Origin: Streptomyces sp. NBC_00539
GTDB lineage: Bacteria > Actinomycetota > Actinomycetes > Streptomycetales > Streptomycetaceae
Length of the DNA stretch: 64,000 nucleotides
Direction of reading: 5' to 3'
Assembly: GCF_036346105.1 (NCBI RefSeq)
Contig: NZ_CP107811.1
Span: 1,488,001 to 1,552,000 of the forward strand
Position numbers and translations under genes: made by a program. The notes beneath the pieces were generated by a model. The model searched no databases and had not been told where the DNA came from. It worked only from the letters and a program-made list of their open reading frames with translations. Shown here piece after piece: positions 25,943 through 34,696 of this stretch (its first letter is position 1; the number at the start of each line of letters is the position of its first letter).

Positions 25943-26674
25943 ATGGAGACGCCACCCCGCCGCAAGAGCACCCGCTCGCGCCCCGCCAAACCCCCGCTGA
26001 GCATGGCCGCCGTGATCGACGCGGGCCTGGGCGTGCTGCGCCGCGAGGGCCTGGACGCGGTGACGATGCGGAAGGTGGCGGCCGCACTCGACACCGGCCC
26101 CGCGTCCTTGTACGTCTACGTCTCGCAGCGCGAGGAACTGCTGCGGCTGATGCACGACGCGGTGATCGCGACCGTGCCGCTGCCCGAGCTCCCGGCGGAT
26201 CCCCCGGGGGACTGGCGCACCCGGCTGACCACCCTCATCACCGACGTGGTGCACGCCCTCAACGCCCACCCCGGCATCGGGCGCGTCTCGCTCGGCTCCA
26301 TCCCCGCCACGCCCGCCTGGCTCGGCCTCTTCGACCGCATCCTCGGTCTGCTGCTGGTCGGGGGCGTGGAACGCCAACGGGCCGCCTGGGGCTGCGACCT
26401 GATCGCCCTGTACATCGGAGCGGTCACCTACGAGGTCGCCGTCGCCGCTCCCCCGGCGGGCGGCGGACCGGACGCTTTGCAGGAGGCCCTGGAACACCGG
26501 CACGCCCGTGTCTCCCTCGAGGAGCGGCTCGCCGGCCTCGACCCGGCCCGCCATCCGCATCTCGCTGCGAGCGCCGCGGAGTTGGCCGCCGGTCCGGCCG
26601 CGGCACGGCTCGCGCTCGGCGTGGAGGTACTGATCGACGGTCTCGCCCTCGGCCGAGCCGGGGCCGGGAACTGA
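25943..26674 (+). CDS. TetR-family repressor of the adjacent exporter
   Basis: 243 residues. The N-terminal HTH (about 20-65; VTMRKVAAALDTGPASLYVYV) is followed by a TetR_C-type ligand-binding domain. The divergent DHA2 exporter and the strong palindrome at 25875-25903 make it the local repressor, probably released by the exporter's substrate. The mRNA appears leaderless. Its stop codon lies inside the first unit of an 18-bp tandem repeat. Confidence 0.92.
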   Translation: METPPRRKSTRSRPAKPPLSMAAVIDAGLGVLRREGLDAVTMRKVAAALDTGPASLYVYVSQREELLRLMHDAVIATVPLPELPADPPGDWRTRLTTLITDVVHALNAHPGIGRVSLGSIPATPAWLGLFDRILGLLLVGGVERQRAAWGCDLIALYIGAVTYEVAVAAPPAGGGPDALQEALEHRHARVSLEERLAGLDPARHPHLAASAAELAAGPAAARLALGVEVLIDGLALGRAGAGN

Positions 26675-26721
26675 ACCGGGACGGCGAACTGAACCGGGAC
26701 GGCGAACTGAACCGGGACGGC
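26668..26721 (+). repeat. 18-bp tandem repeat across the tetR stop codon, three perfect copies
   Basis: GAACTGAACCGGGACGGC is repeated exactly three times (26668, 26686, 26704). The first copy contains the last codon and TGA of the tetR gene, so the stop codon has been copied with the unit. A terminator follows immediately. Confidence 0.9.
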
Positions 26722-26760
26722 GAACGGCCCCTGGAAACCGGTGGTTTCCAGGGGCCGTTC
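26722..26760. terminator. Bidirectional terminator between tetR and gcl
   Basis: Perfect 18-bp stem (26722-26739 with 26743-26760) and a 3-nt loop, between convergent genes. Confidence 0.85.
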
Positions 26761-26792
26761 GTTCGTGCGCGGGTGCGTCAGGGGCTGCGGGA

Positions 26793-28580
26793 TCAGACCG
26801 TGATCGGGCGGATCGCGGTCGGGGCGTGGCCCGGCTCGGTCGCCAGCTCCTCGAACTCGGTGACGTCGCTCATGTCGACCGTCTTGCTCATCGAGATGTT
26901 GGTGACGCGCTCCAGGATCGCCTCGACGACGACCGGGACGCTGTACTCGGCGGCCAGCTTCTTGGCCTCCTCGAAGGCGGCGCCCAGCTCGTTCGGGTCG
27001 GTGACGCGGATCGCCTTGCAGCCGAGGCCCTCGACGACCTTGACGTGGTCGACGCCGTAGACGCCCAGCTCGGGCGCGTTGATGTTCTCGAACTCCAGGT
27101 TGACCTCGAAGTTGATGCCGAGACCACCCTGCGCCTGGCGGATCAGGCCCAGGTAGGCGTTGTTCACCAGGACGTGGACGTACGGGATCTTGTGCTGCGC
27201 GCCGACGGCCAGCTCCTCCAGCATGAACTGGAAGTCGTAGTCACCGGAGAGCGCGACGACCGGGTTCTCCGGGTCGGCGGAGGCGACGCCCAGCGCGGCC
27301 GGGATGGTCCAGCCGAGCGGGCCGGCCTGGCCGCAGTTGATCCAGTGGCGCGGCTTGAAGACGTGCAGCATCTGCGCACCGGCGATCTGGGACAGACCGA
27401 TGGTGGTGACGTAGCGGGTCTCCGGGCCGAACGCCTTGTTCATCTCCTCGTAGACGCGCTGCGGCTTCATGGGGATGTTGTCGAAGTGCGTGCGGCGCTG
27501 CAGCGAGCCCTTGCGCTCCAGGTGCGAGGCGACCCAGGCGCTGTAGTCCGGGAGCTTGCCCTCGGCCTTGAGCTCCTTGGCGATCTCGATGAAGAGCTCC
27601 AGCGCGGCCTTGGCGTCGGAGGCGATGCCGAAGTCCGGGGCGAAGATCTTGCCGATCTGGGTGGGCTCGATGTCGACGTGGACGAACTTGCGGTCGCCGA
27701 GGTACGCGTCCAGGTTGTAGCCGGTGTGACGGTTGGCCCAGCGGTTGCCGATGCCGAGGACGAAGTCCGACTCCAGGAAGGTCGCGTTGCCGTAGCGGTG
27801 CGAGGTCTGGACGCCGACCATGCCGGCGCTCAGCTCGTGGTCGTCGGGGATGACGCCCCAGCCCATCAGGGTGGAGATGACCGGGACGTTGGTCAGCTCG
27901 GCGAACTCGACCAGCAGGTCGGCGGCGTCGGCGTTGATGATGCCGCCACCGGCGACGATCAGCGGGCGCTCGGACTCCAGCAGGAACCGGACGGCCTTTT
28001 CCGCCTGGGCACGGGTGGCGCGCGGCTTGTAGACCGGCAGCGGCTCGTAGGTCTCGGGGTCGAACTCGATCTCGGTCAGCTGGACGTCGATCGGCAGGTC
28101 GATCAGGACCGGGCCGGGACGGCCGGAGCGCATCAGGTGGAAGGCCTCCTGGAACACGCCCGGGACCTGCGCGGCCTCCAGGACGGTCGTGGCCTTCTTG
28201 GTGACCGGCTTGGCGATCGAGGCGATGTCGACGGCCTGGAAGTCTTCCTTGTGGAGCTTGGAGACCGGGGCCTGGCCGGTGATGCACAGGATCGGGATGG
28301 AGTCCGCGATCGCCGAGTACAGGCCGGTGATCATGTCGGTGCCGGCCGGGCCGGAGGTGCCGATGCAGACGCCGATGTTGCCGGGCGCGGTGCGGGTGTA
28401 GCCCTCCGCCATGTGCGAGGCGCCCTCGACGTGGCGGGCGAGGGTGTGCTTGATGCCACCGACGTTCTTGAGCTCCCGGTAGAACGGGTTGATCGCAGCG
28501 CCGGGGACGCCGAACGCGTGCGCGACACCCTCGCGCTTGAGGATCTCCACTGCAGCGGCGGCGGCTGTCATACGAGGCAT
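26793..28580 (-). CDS. gcl: Glyoxylate carboligase
   Basis: 595 residues, a ThDP-dependent enzyme of the acetolactate-synthase fold. It condenses two glyoxylates to tartronate semialdehyde and CO2. Diagnostic is Val51 in [15 protein letters not shown], where nearly all other ThDP enzymes have the catalytic Glu; E. coli Gcl has the same Val51. The ThDP-binding region [13 protein letters not shown] with downstream N is present. AGGAG lies 8 bp before the ATG. Two TTCCG-type operators sit in its leader. It feeds GlxR and Hyi encoded at 20489-22299. Confidence 0.96.
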   Translation of the reverse strand: MPRMTAAAAAVEILKREGVAHAFGVPGAAINPFYRELKNVGGIKHTLARHVEGASHMAEGYTRTAPGNIGVCIGTSGPAGTDMITGLYSAIADSIPILCITGQAPVSKLHKEDFQAVDIASIAKPVTKKATTVLEAAQVPGVFQEAFHLMRSGRPGPVLIDLPIDVQLTEIEFDPETYEPLPVYKPRATRAQAEKAVRFLLESERPLIVAGGGIINADAADLLVEFAELTNVPVISTLMGWGVIPDDHELSAGMVGVQTSHRYGNATFLESDFVLGIGNRWANRHTGYNLDAYLGDRKFVHVDIEPTQIGKIFAPDFGIASDAKAALELFIEIAKELKAEGKLPDYSAWVASHLERKGSLQRRTHFDNIPMKPQRVYEEMNKAFGPETRYVTTIGLSQIAGAQMLHVFKPRHWINCGQAGPLGWTIPAALGVASADPENPVVALSGDYDFQFMLEELAVGAQHKIPYVHVLVNNAYLGLIRQAQGGLGINFEVNLEFENINAPELGVYGVDHVKVVEGLGCKAIRVTDPNELGAAFEEAKKLAAEYSVPVVVEAILERVTNISMSKTVDMSDVTEFEELATEPGHAPTAIRPITV

Positions 28581-28612
28581 CGAGGTCTCCTGCGGTGTGG
28601 CGGTCAGGCAGT

Positions 28613-28679
28613 TTCCGTCATACGGAAGTTTTGTTCTGCTATACGGAACAAGCTAAGCGGCGAGTTCTGCGCACGTCAA
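28613..28679 (-). promoter_or_regulatory. gcl promoter with two TTCCG-type operators
   Basis: On the minus strand: -35 TTGACG (28674-28679), 18-bp spacer, -10 TAGCTT (28650-28655). Downstream of the -10 box lie two 15-bp sites, TTCTGCTATACGGAA (28634-28648) and TTCCGTCATACGGAA (28613-28627), centred 21 bp apart, about two helical turns. This suits cooperative binding of a repressor over the start point. Confidence 0.75.
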
Positions 28680-28838
28680 GGCGCTTCAGCACCCCGGAAC
28701 CCACCAAATGCCGCGTCTCGCTCGGTCTGTCGCACAAAAACGCCACCTCGGTGGCGGAATTCGGGGCGACGCCGCCCCGGCCGGTCGCGCGTCGTGGACC
28801 ATGGACGTACGCACAGCGACGGAGGGGGTACGTGTCCC

Positions 28839-29651
28839 ATGGCGGAAGCGGTACCGGTGCGGTGTCCGGCGTGCCAGCGCGAGAACGCCTATGCGGCGCC
28901 GGTCTACCCGTGCGCCTGCGGGAGCCCGATCACCCCGCCGCTGGACCTCGCGGCGCCCCCGCTGCCGCTGACGCACCGGACGTGGACGGACAGCTGGGTG
29001 ACCGTGCGGTGCGCGGCCTGCGGGCGGGAGAGCGAGTGGCCGCACCCGGAGGTGGGGTGCGCCTCGTGCGGGACGGTGGTGCTGATCCCCGTCCACGCGC
29101 CGGAGCCGCCCGGGGCGGCCGCCGGTACGCGGGGCGCCGCGGGCGCGGGCGCGGGTGAGGACGCGGGACCGGGCGGTGGCGGGACCCGCGGGCCGGGGCC
29201 CGGACCGGCGGCTCCGCGCCGGGCGGGACCGGGGCCGGTACCGCTCCCGGGTGCGCCGGCGTCGCGTCCGCCCTTCCGGCCCGTGACCATCCGTACGGCC
29301 CGGGACGCGGTGGCGACGGCCGCGCTGTACCTGCGCTGGCTCGGCTTCCAGGACGTACGGCAGCCCGACGGGCCGCCGATACCGTCGGCGGCGGTGGACC
29401 TGCGGGCTCCCGGGGTGGTCGCCCAGGTGGACCCGAGCACCGCGCCGGCCGGGCTGCGGGCGGTGGAGTGCGTGTGGCTGAACGGGCTGACCGCCTCCGC
29501 GACCAGCGTCTACTTCTCCCTCGCCGGGTACACCTCGGACGCCCGGGCGCGCGCCGACGATCTGGGGATACCGCTGTTCGTCATGGACCTCACGGGCATG
29601 CCGCAGCCCGTCAACGACCCGGCGGACGCACTCGTCGGTGCGGGGCCATAG
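28839..29651 (+). CDS. Zinc-ribbon protein with restriction-endonuclease-like C-terminal domain
   Basis: 270 residues. The N-terminus has four Cys pairs (CPAC, CAC, CAAC, CASC) forming two probable zinc ribbons within the first ~80 residues. A Gly/Pro/Ala-rich linker of about 60 residues follows. The C-terminal ~120 residues (VVAQVDPSTAPAG, VYFSLAGYTSDARARADDLG, LFVMDLTGMPQPVN) recall the Mrr/PD-(D/E)XK fold, where QVK-like and GYT-A motifs recur, but the catalytic Lys is not obvious. GGAGGGGG precedes the ATG. Divergent from gcl. DNA or RNA interaction is plausible but unproven. Confidence 0.65.
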   Translation: MAEAVPVRCPACQRENAYAAPVYPCACGSPITPPLDLAAPPLPLTHRTWTDSWVTVRCAACGRESEWPHPEVGCASCGTVVLIPVHAPEPPGAAAGTRGAAGAGAGEDAGPGGGGTRGPGPGPAAPRRAGPGPVPLPGAPASRPPFRPVTIRTARDAVATAALYLRWLGFQDVRQPDGPPIPSAAVDLRAPGVVAQVDPSTAPAGLRAVECVWLNGLTASATSVYFSLAGYTSDARARADDLGIPLFVMDLTGMPQPVNDPADALVGAGP

Positions 29652-29696
29652 GCTCGGGACATTGCGTAGTCGCGTCCGCTGAGGAGAACGAGCCCG

Positions 29697-30185
29697 ATGA
29701 GCCTGTACGACATCCCGCTGACCACCCTGTCCGACGAGCCCACCAGCCTGGCCGCCTACAAGGGCAAGGCGATCCTGCTGGTGAACACCGCCTCCCAGTG
29801 CGGCCTCACCCCGCAGTACTCGGGGCTGGCCCGGCTGCAGTTCGCGTACGAGGAGAAGGGCTTCACCGTCATCGGCGTGCCCTGCAACCAGTTCGGCGGC
29901 CAGGAGCCGGGCTCCGCGGACGACATCCAGACGTTCTGCGCGGCGGGCTTCGGCGTGACCTTCCCGATGCTGGAGAAGTCCGAGGTCAACGGCGAGAACC
30001 GGCACCCGCTGTACCAGGAGCTGGTGAAGACCCCGGACGCGGACGGGGAGGCGGGGGACATCCAGTGGAACTTCGAGAAGTTCCTGATCTCCCCCGCCGG
30101 TGAGGTCGTGGCGCGCTTCCGTCCGCGCACCGAGCCCGAGGCGCCCGAGGTGATCGCGGCGATCGAGGCGCAGCTGCCGGCCTGA
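29697..30185 (+). CDS. Glutathione peroxidase-family thiol peroxidase
   Basis: 162 residues. The peroxidatic Cys35 in NTASQCGLTP replaces selenocysteine, with Gln in CNQFGGQEPG and the WNFEKFLI triad segment. Cysteine-type members in glutathione-lacking actinomycetes generally use thioredoxin, so the reductant here is probably thioredoxin or mycothiol-linked. It reduces organic or hydrogen peroxide in the cytoplasm. The start at 29697 has GAGGAG-like sequence (GAGGAGAACG) upstream. Confidence 0.93.
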   Translation: MSLYDIPLTTLSDEPTSLAAYKGKAILLVNTASQCGLTPQYSGLARLQFAYEEKGFTVIGVPCNQFGGQEPGSADDIQTFCAAGFGVTFPMLEKSEVNGENRHPLYQELVKTPDADGEAGDIQWNFEKFLISPAGEVVARFRPRTEPEAPEVIAAIEAQLPA

Positions 30186-30189
30186 TCAC

Positions 30190-30252
30190 CTCGGCGGTCC
30201 CGGCCCTGGCCCCGGCCGGGCCGTGGCCCGGGCCGGGGTCGGGTCGGGGCCG
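30190..30252. terminator. GC-rich hairpin between convergent genes
   Basis: The 70-bp gap holds a CCCCGGCC ... GGGCCGGGG inverted repeat around 30210-30240 with several alternative pairings. Probably terminates both flanking genes. Confidence 0.45.
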
Positions 30253-30255
30253 GGC

Positions 30256-31935
30256 TCAGCGGAGGTCGGCCTCGTCGTACTCCGCCGTCGAGCCGGCCTC
30301 GGTGAGCTCCCGCAGCTCCACCCGGCGGATCTTGCCGGACACGGTCTTCGGGAGCGGGCCGAACTCGATCCGGCGGATCCGCTTGTACGGGGACAGCACC
30401 GCCCGGGAGTGCGCGAACAGCACCCGGGCCGTCTCCTCCCCCGGCTCCCAGCCGGCGGCGAGCGTGACGTACGCCTTGGGGACGGCGAGCCGCACCGCGT
30501 CCGGGGCCGGGACGACGGCCGCCTCGGCGACGGCCTCGTGCTCCAGCAGGGCGCTCTCCAGCTCGAACGGGCTGATCTTGTAGTCGGAGGCCTTGAAGAC
30601 GTCGTCCGAGCGGCCCACGTAGGTGAGGTGGCCCTCGGCGTCGCGCGAGGCGATGTCGCCGGTGCGGTAGAGACCGCCCGCCATCGCCTCGGCCGTCCGC
30701 TCGGGGTCGTCGCGGTAGCCCGTCATGACCCCGGCGGGCCGGGTGCGCAGGTCCACGCAGACCTCCCCCTCGTCGGGGGACTCCTTGCCGGTGACCGGGT
30801 CCAGGAGCACGATCTCGTAGCCGGGCGCCGGACGGCCCATCGAGCCGGGCCTGACCGGGGCGCCCGGGAAGTTCCCGATCTGCAGGGTGGTCTCGGTCTG
30901 GCCGAATCCGTCGCGGACGGTCACGCCCCAGGCCTGGCGGACCTTCTCGATGACCTCCGGGTTCAGCGGCTCTCCGGCGGCGACGGCCTCGCGCGGCGGG
31001 TTGCGCAGCAGGCCGAGGTCGGACTGGATCAGCATCCGCCACACGGTCGGCGGGGCGCAGAAGGTGGTGACGCCGCCGCGGTCCATCTCCGCCATCAGCC
31101 GCTCGGCGTCGAAGCGGGTGTAGTTGTACACGAACACGGTCGCGCCCGCGTTCCAGGGCGTGAAGAGGTTGGACCAGGCGTGCTTGGCCCAGCCGGGCGA
31201 GGCGATGTTGAGGTGGACGTCGTCGGGGCGCAGTCCGACCCAGTACATGGTGGACAGGTGCCCGATCGGGTACGACGCGTGCGTGTGCTCGACCAGCTTG
31301 GGACGGGCGGTGGTGCCGGAGGTGAAGTAGAGCATCAGGGGGTCGTCGGCCAGGGTCTCGCCGTCGGGCGTGAACCCGCTGTCCGCCTGGTACATGTCCT
31401 CCAGGCGGCGCCACCCGGTGGGCACCTCGGGTCCGGCGGCGATACGGGTGTAGGTGCCGGGCACCTCGTCGAACTTGCCGGTGTCCTCGGCGCGCACGAT
31501 GACGTGGCGCACCTGCCCGCGCTCGACGCGGTCGCGCAGGTCTGCCGCGCCGAGCAGCGGGGTGGCGGGGATGACGACCGCGCGCAGTTTCATCGCGGCG
31601 AGCATCACCTCCCACAGCTCGCGCTGGTTGCCGAGCATCAGCAGGATCCGGTCGCCGGCGCCGACGCCCTGGTCGCGCAGCCAGTTCGCGGCCGAGTCCG
31701 AGCGCACGGCCAGCTCCCCGAAGGAGACCCCCCGGCTCGTGCCGTCCTCCTCGACGATCCGCAGGGCGTCGGCGCCGTTCCCGGTGGCGATGTGGTCGAA
31801 CCAGTCCAGGGCCCAGTTGAAGCGCTCGGGGCGGGGCCAGGTGAAGCCGGCCCGGGCGGCTTCGTAGTCCCCGCGGCGGTCGAGCAGGAAGTCGCGGGCG
31901 GCCAGGAACTGTGCGGTGGCGCTGTTCTCCGTCAT
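30256..31935 (-). CDS. AMP-forming acyl-CoA synthetase
   Basis: 559 residues from the ATG at 31933-31935. Adenylate-forming motifs are LMLYFTSGTTARPKLVEH (phosphate loop), GFGQTETT, YRTGD and the C-terminal catalytic Lys in KTVSGKIRRVELR. The sequence is closest to the medium-chain acyl/benzoate-CoA ligase group (ACSM-like). It activates a carboxylic acid as acyl-AMP and transfers it to CoA. No ribosome-binding site is obvious. An in-frame GTG at 31968 is an alternative start. No pathway partner is adjacent. Confidence 0.88.
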   Translation of the reverse strand: MTENSATAQFLAARDFLLDRRGDYEAARAGFTWPRPERFNWALDWFDHIATGNGADALRIVEEDGTSRGVSFGELAVRSDSAANWLRDQGVGAGDRILLMLGNQRELWEVMLAAMKLRAVVIPATPLLGAADLRDRVERGQVRHVIVRAEDTGKFDEVPGTYTRIAAGPEVPTGWRRLEDMYQADSGFTPDGETLADDPLMLYFTSGTTARPKLVEHTHASYPIGHLSTMYWVGLRPDDVHLNIASPGWAKHAWSNLFTPWNAGATVFVYNYTRFDAERLMAEMDRGGVTTFCAPPTVWRMLIQSDLGLLRNPPREAVAAGEPLNPEVIEKVRQAWGVTVRDGFGQTETTLQIGNFPGAPVRPGSMGRPAPGYEIVLLDPVTGKESPDEGEVCVDLRTRPAGVMTGYRDDPERTAEAMAGGLYRTGDIASRDAEGHLTYVGRSDDVFKASDYKISPFELESALLEHEAVAEAAVVPAPDAVRLAVPKAYVTLAAGWEPGEETARVLFAHSRAVLSPYKRIRRIEFGPLPKTVSGKIRRVELRELTEAGSTAEYDEADLR

Positions 31936-31978
31936 GGGGGAATCGTGCCGCGTGGCGCTGTGGATCACTAGGCCGACG

Positions 31979-33103
31979 TCAGCCCCGGATTGACCCGAAG
32001 CGGATGCGGCCGGCTCCGGCGGGGACCTCCTGCGTTCCCGGACCCGTCCCCATCTGCGCGAGGAGCCGCTCCCCCTCGGCGGCGATCTCCTCCTCGGCCG
32101 CCTGCGGCACCGGGTCGAACAGCTCGACGGTGAGCACCCCCGCCTCCGCTGTCCAGAGCCCGGCGAGGAATCCGTCGAGGAGGAGGGTGCGGTGGGCCTG
32201 GTTGCCCGACCAGCTGCGCCCCTTGAGCCGCGGGGGGACGACGCGGGCGCGGTCGGCGTGCGAGAGCAGGAGGTTGTCGAACTCGGGGAGGAAGCGGGGC
32301 GGGGCGGGGGTGTCGGGGGCGGGGCGGGGTGCGTCGGGAAGGTCGAACAGCTCGACGCCGTTCTCGTCCCGGAAGACGACCAGGCGCGGCCGCAACCGCT
32401 CGAAGGCCTCCCGCAGCCGGGTCAGGCCCGCCCAGGTCTGCATGTCGTTCACGGAGGCGGGTCCGAAGGCGCCGAGGTAGCGCAGCACCACGTCGTCCAG
32501 GCGCTGGGGCTCCCCGGCCGGTCGGCCGAGCCAGTGCTCGGCGGTGGTGAGCCGGACCTGGCCGCTGCGGCCCCACACGCCGCGGGGCGTGACCTGTACG
32601 AGCGGGAGCCGGCAGCGGGCGGCCACGGACAGGGCCTGCGGGTCGGCGCCCGGCCAGTGGGTGAGGAGTTCCTCCCGGATCTCCCCCATGGTGCGCGGCT
32701 CGGCTTCCACGAAGTCCCGCGCGGTCCGCGCCAGCCGGTCCAGGTCGACTCCGGTGAGCCCGGCGCGGAAGTTGCCGAGCTCCCGGTCGCGGGCCTCCTG
32801 GACGAGCGGCCGGAGGGTGAGGGCGTCGTGCGCGGTGTGGGTGTGGAGGGTGGAGCGCATGGTGACCATGCGGACCACTTCCCGGGACTCCATCAGTGCG
32901 GCGAGCTCCGCGGGGCGGAAGCCGGCGAGACGGGCGTGCAGCTGGAAGTAGGGCGGCCGGACGTTCTGCGCCTGGAGCCCGACGAGGTGCGAGACGGCGT
33001 CGGCCGCGGGCATCGGCGTGCGGTGCAGCAGCAGCTGGCGCGCGAGCGTGGCACGGCTCAGTGCGCGGGCGCCGAGGACCGGGTGGGTGGTCGATGAGGC
33101 CAT
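31979..33103 (-). CDS. AlkZ-like DNA glycosylase (HTH_42 family)
   Basis: 374 residues, a triple winged-helix protein of the HTH_42/DUF1006 family. The glutamine pair Q44-A-Q46 in HLVGLQAQNVRPPY matches the catalytic QxQ motif of Streptomyces AlkZ, which unhooks interstrand crosslinks (azinomycin); the YcaQ branch has QxD. A conserved VRMVTMRSTLHTHT segment follows. It should act in the cytoplasm on alkylated DNA. It is not next to a recognisable biosynthetic cluster here, so it may be a housekeeping AZL paralogue. Confidence 0.82.
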   Translation of the reverse strand: MASSTTHPVLGARALSRATLARQLLLHRTPMPAADAVSHLVGLQAQNVRPPYFQLHARLAGFRPAELAALMESREVVRMVTMRSTLHTHTAHDALTLRPLVQEARDRELGNFRAGLTGVDLDRLARTARDFVEAEPRTMGEIREELLTHWPGADPQALSVAARCRLPLVQVTPRGVWGRSGQVRLTTAEHWLGRPAGEPQRLDDVVLRYLGAFGPASVNDMQTWAGLTRLREAFERLRPRLVVFRDENGVELFDLPDAPRPAPDTPAPPRFLPEFDNLLLSHADRARVVPPRLKGRSWSGNQAHRTLLLDGFLAGLWTAEAGVLTVELFDPVPQAAEEEIAAEGERLLAQMGTGPGTQEVPAGAGRIRFGSIRG

Positions 33104-33122
33104 GACCGCACGCTAACGCGGC

Positions 33123-33145
33123 TCGCGGACACCCTCTGTCCGCGA
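33123..33145. promoter_or_regulatory. Hairpin in the alkZ-like/corA divergent promoter region
   Basis: Perfect 9-bp inverted repeat TCGCGGACA (33123-33131) and TGTCCGCGA (33137-33145) with a 5-bp centre, between divergent genes. It could be an operator or a 5'-UTR stem of either gene. It does not resemble an M-box riboswitch. Confidence 0.35.
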
Positions 33146-33225
33146 CTTCCACGGCGTCCACCCCCTTTGCCCGTATATCGTGCTCTTGGCCCATGGAAAA
33201 TCGCTCACCTCGGGAGCTGACTGCG

Positions 33226-34323
33226 ATGCCGGAGCGCCCAGACCGCCGCCCCACGCCGCGCACGGGCCGACCGCGGCCCTCCGCGCCGACGCCGTCGGAC
33301 CACCGCAGCGTGGTCGACTCCGCGGTCTACCGCGACGGCCGCCGCGTGGCCTCCCCCGCCACCCTGGCCGACACCTTCCGGCAACTGCGCGAACAGCCCG
33401 ACGGCATGGCCTGGATCGGCCTGCACCGCCCGACCGAGTCCGAACTCCACTCCCTGGCCGCCGAGTTCAACCTCCACCCGCTGTCCGTCGAGGACGCCCT
33501 GGAGGCCCATCAGCGCCCCAAGCTGGAACGTTACGGCGACACCCTCTTCGTCGTCCTGCGCGCCGCCCGTTACCTGGACGCGCCGGAGGAGGTGGAATTC
33601 GGCGAGCTCCACGTCTTCGTCGGCCAGGACTTCCTCATCACGGTCCGCCACGGCGCGGCCCCCGACCTGTCCGCGGTCCGCCGCCGCATGGAGGCCGCCC
33701 CGGAACTGCTCTCCCTGGGCCCCGAGGCCGCCCTCTACGCCATCCTCGACGCGGTGGTCGACGGCTACGCCCCGGTGGTGGCCGGAGTCCAGAACGACAT
33801 CGACGAGATCGAGACCGAGGTCTTCCGCGGCGACCCCGAAGTCTCCCGCCGCATCTACGAACTCTCCCGCGAGATGGTCGAGTTCCAGCGCGCCACCCGC
33901 CCGCTGGTCGGCATGCTCCACGGCCTGATGGCCGGCTTCGCCAAGTACGGCACGGACGAGGAACTCCAGCGCTACCTCCGCGACGTCGCCGACCACGTCA
34001 CCCACACCAGCGAACGCGTGGACGGCTTCCGCCAGGCCCTGACCGAGATCCTGACGGTCAACGCCACCCTGGTCTCCCAGCAACAGAACGCGGAAATGCG
34101 CGCCCTGGCCGAAGCCGGCTTCGAACAGAACGAGGAGATCAAGAAGATCTCCGCCTGGGCCGCCATCCTCTTCGCCCCCACCCTGGTCGGCACCATCTAC
34201 GGCATGAACTTCGAGACCATGCCGGAGCTCCACTGGGCGGCGGGCTACCCCTTCGCCCTCCTGCTGATGGCAGTCGTCTGCGTCAGCCTCTACGTCATCT
34301 TCAAGAAGCGCGACTGGCTGTAA
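33226..34323 (+). CDS. corA: CorA-family magnesium/divalent cation transporter
   Basis: 365 residues from the ATG at 33226 (CGGGAG 9 bp upstream); an in-frame ATG at 33193 has no site. A large cytoplasmic alpha/beta N-domain is followed by a long helix (around VDGFRQALTEILTVNATLVS) and two C-terminal membrane helices. The signature YGMN is in TLVGTIYGMNFETMPEL, and the protein ends with the usual basic tail KKRDWL. The last 143 bp of the gene (34181-34323) are duplicated at 39060-39202. Confidence 0.95.
   Translation: MPERPDRRPTPRTGRPRPSAPTPSDHRSVVDSAVYRDGRRVASPATLADTFRQLREQPDGMAWIGLHRPTESELHSLAAEFNLHPLSVEDALEAHQRPKLERYGDTLFVVLRAARYLDAPEEVEFGELHVFVGQDFLITVRHGAAPDLSAVRRRMEAAPELLSLGPEAALYAILDAVVDGYAPVVAGVQNDIDEIETEVFRGDPEVSRRIYELSREMVEFQRATRPLVGMLHGLMAGFAKYGTDEELQRYLRDVADHVTHTSERVDGFRQALTEILTVNATLVSQQQNAEMRALAEAGFEQNEEIKKISAWAAILFAPTLVGTIYGMNFETMPELHWAAGYPFALLLMAVVCVSLYVIFKKRDWL
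34181..34323 (+). repeat. Left copy of the duplicated corA 3' end
   Basis: 143 bp ending at the corA stop codon match 39060-39202 base for base without gaps except 7 substitutions by my hand alignment (136/143). The two copies are direct repeats bounding the cargo segment 34324-39059. Confidence 0.95.
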
Positions 34324-34696
34324 CGACCCACCTCACGCGCTTGATCGACTGAGCGCAAGCGAACCCCTTCGCGAGGGGGCTTCCACACCTCGTCGTGGCA
34401 GATGTCGGCGCGGATGGCGTTGCCGTTGGTCCTGGTCAGGGCCAGCGAAAAGGATCGCTTCTGCCGACCTGGTTCCGGACCACCCCACGGCAGCTCAACT
34501 TCGGCATTCCCGAGGCGGTCGGGGACGGCGGAGTGACCCTCCACCCCGACGACGTGGACGGCTGGGTGCAGGCGATCGAGTCGGCCGACCGGACCGGCCT
34601 CGGCGCGAGGGCCCGTGCCGGGGCAGCGCCGCTGGTCCGGCCGTGCCTGCCCGAGCTGGCTGCCGCCGGGCTCATCCCGACGGCAGCACCCGCCGC
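34324..34696 (+). other. Segment after corA with a weak ORF
   Basis: A short frame at 34395-34700 encodes LNFGIPEAVGDGGVTLHPDD and onward, resembling the C-terminal donor-site segment of GT4 glycosyltransferases (the EAVGDGG-x-L-x-P-D-D pattern). There is no start site or N-terminal domain. If real, it is a gene remnant; I see no other gene here. Confidence 0.3.

Noticed and set aside
24052-27060. A 1002-residue plus-strand protein
   Set aside because: It is antisense to the DHA2 exporter and out of frame with tetR, crosses two terminators, and has Arg/Gly/Pro-rich composition typical of GC-bias frames.
26826-28838. N-terminal two thirds of a 941-residue plus-strand protein fused to the zinc-ribbon protein
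   Set aside because: It is the antisense of gcl; the real gene begins at the ATG at 28839 behind a good ribosome-binding site.
33104-33225. Magnesium-sensing M-box riboswitch upstream of corA
   Set aside because: The 122-bp gap has one short hairpin and no M-box-like multi-helix arrangement.
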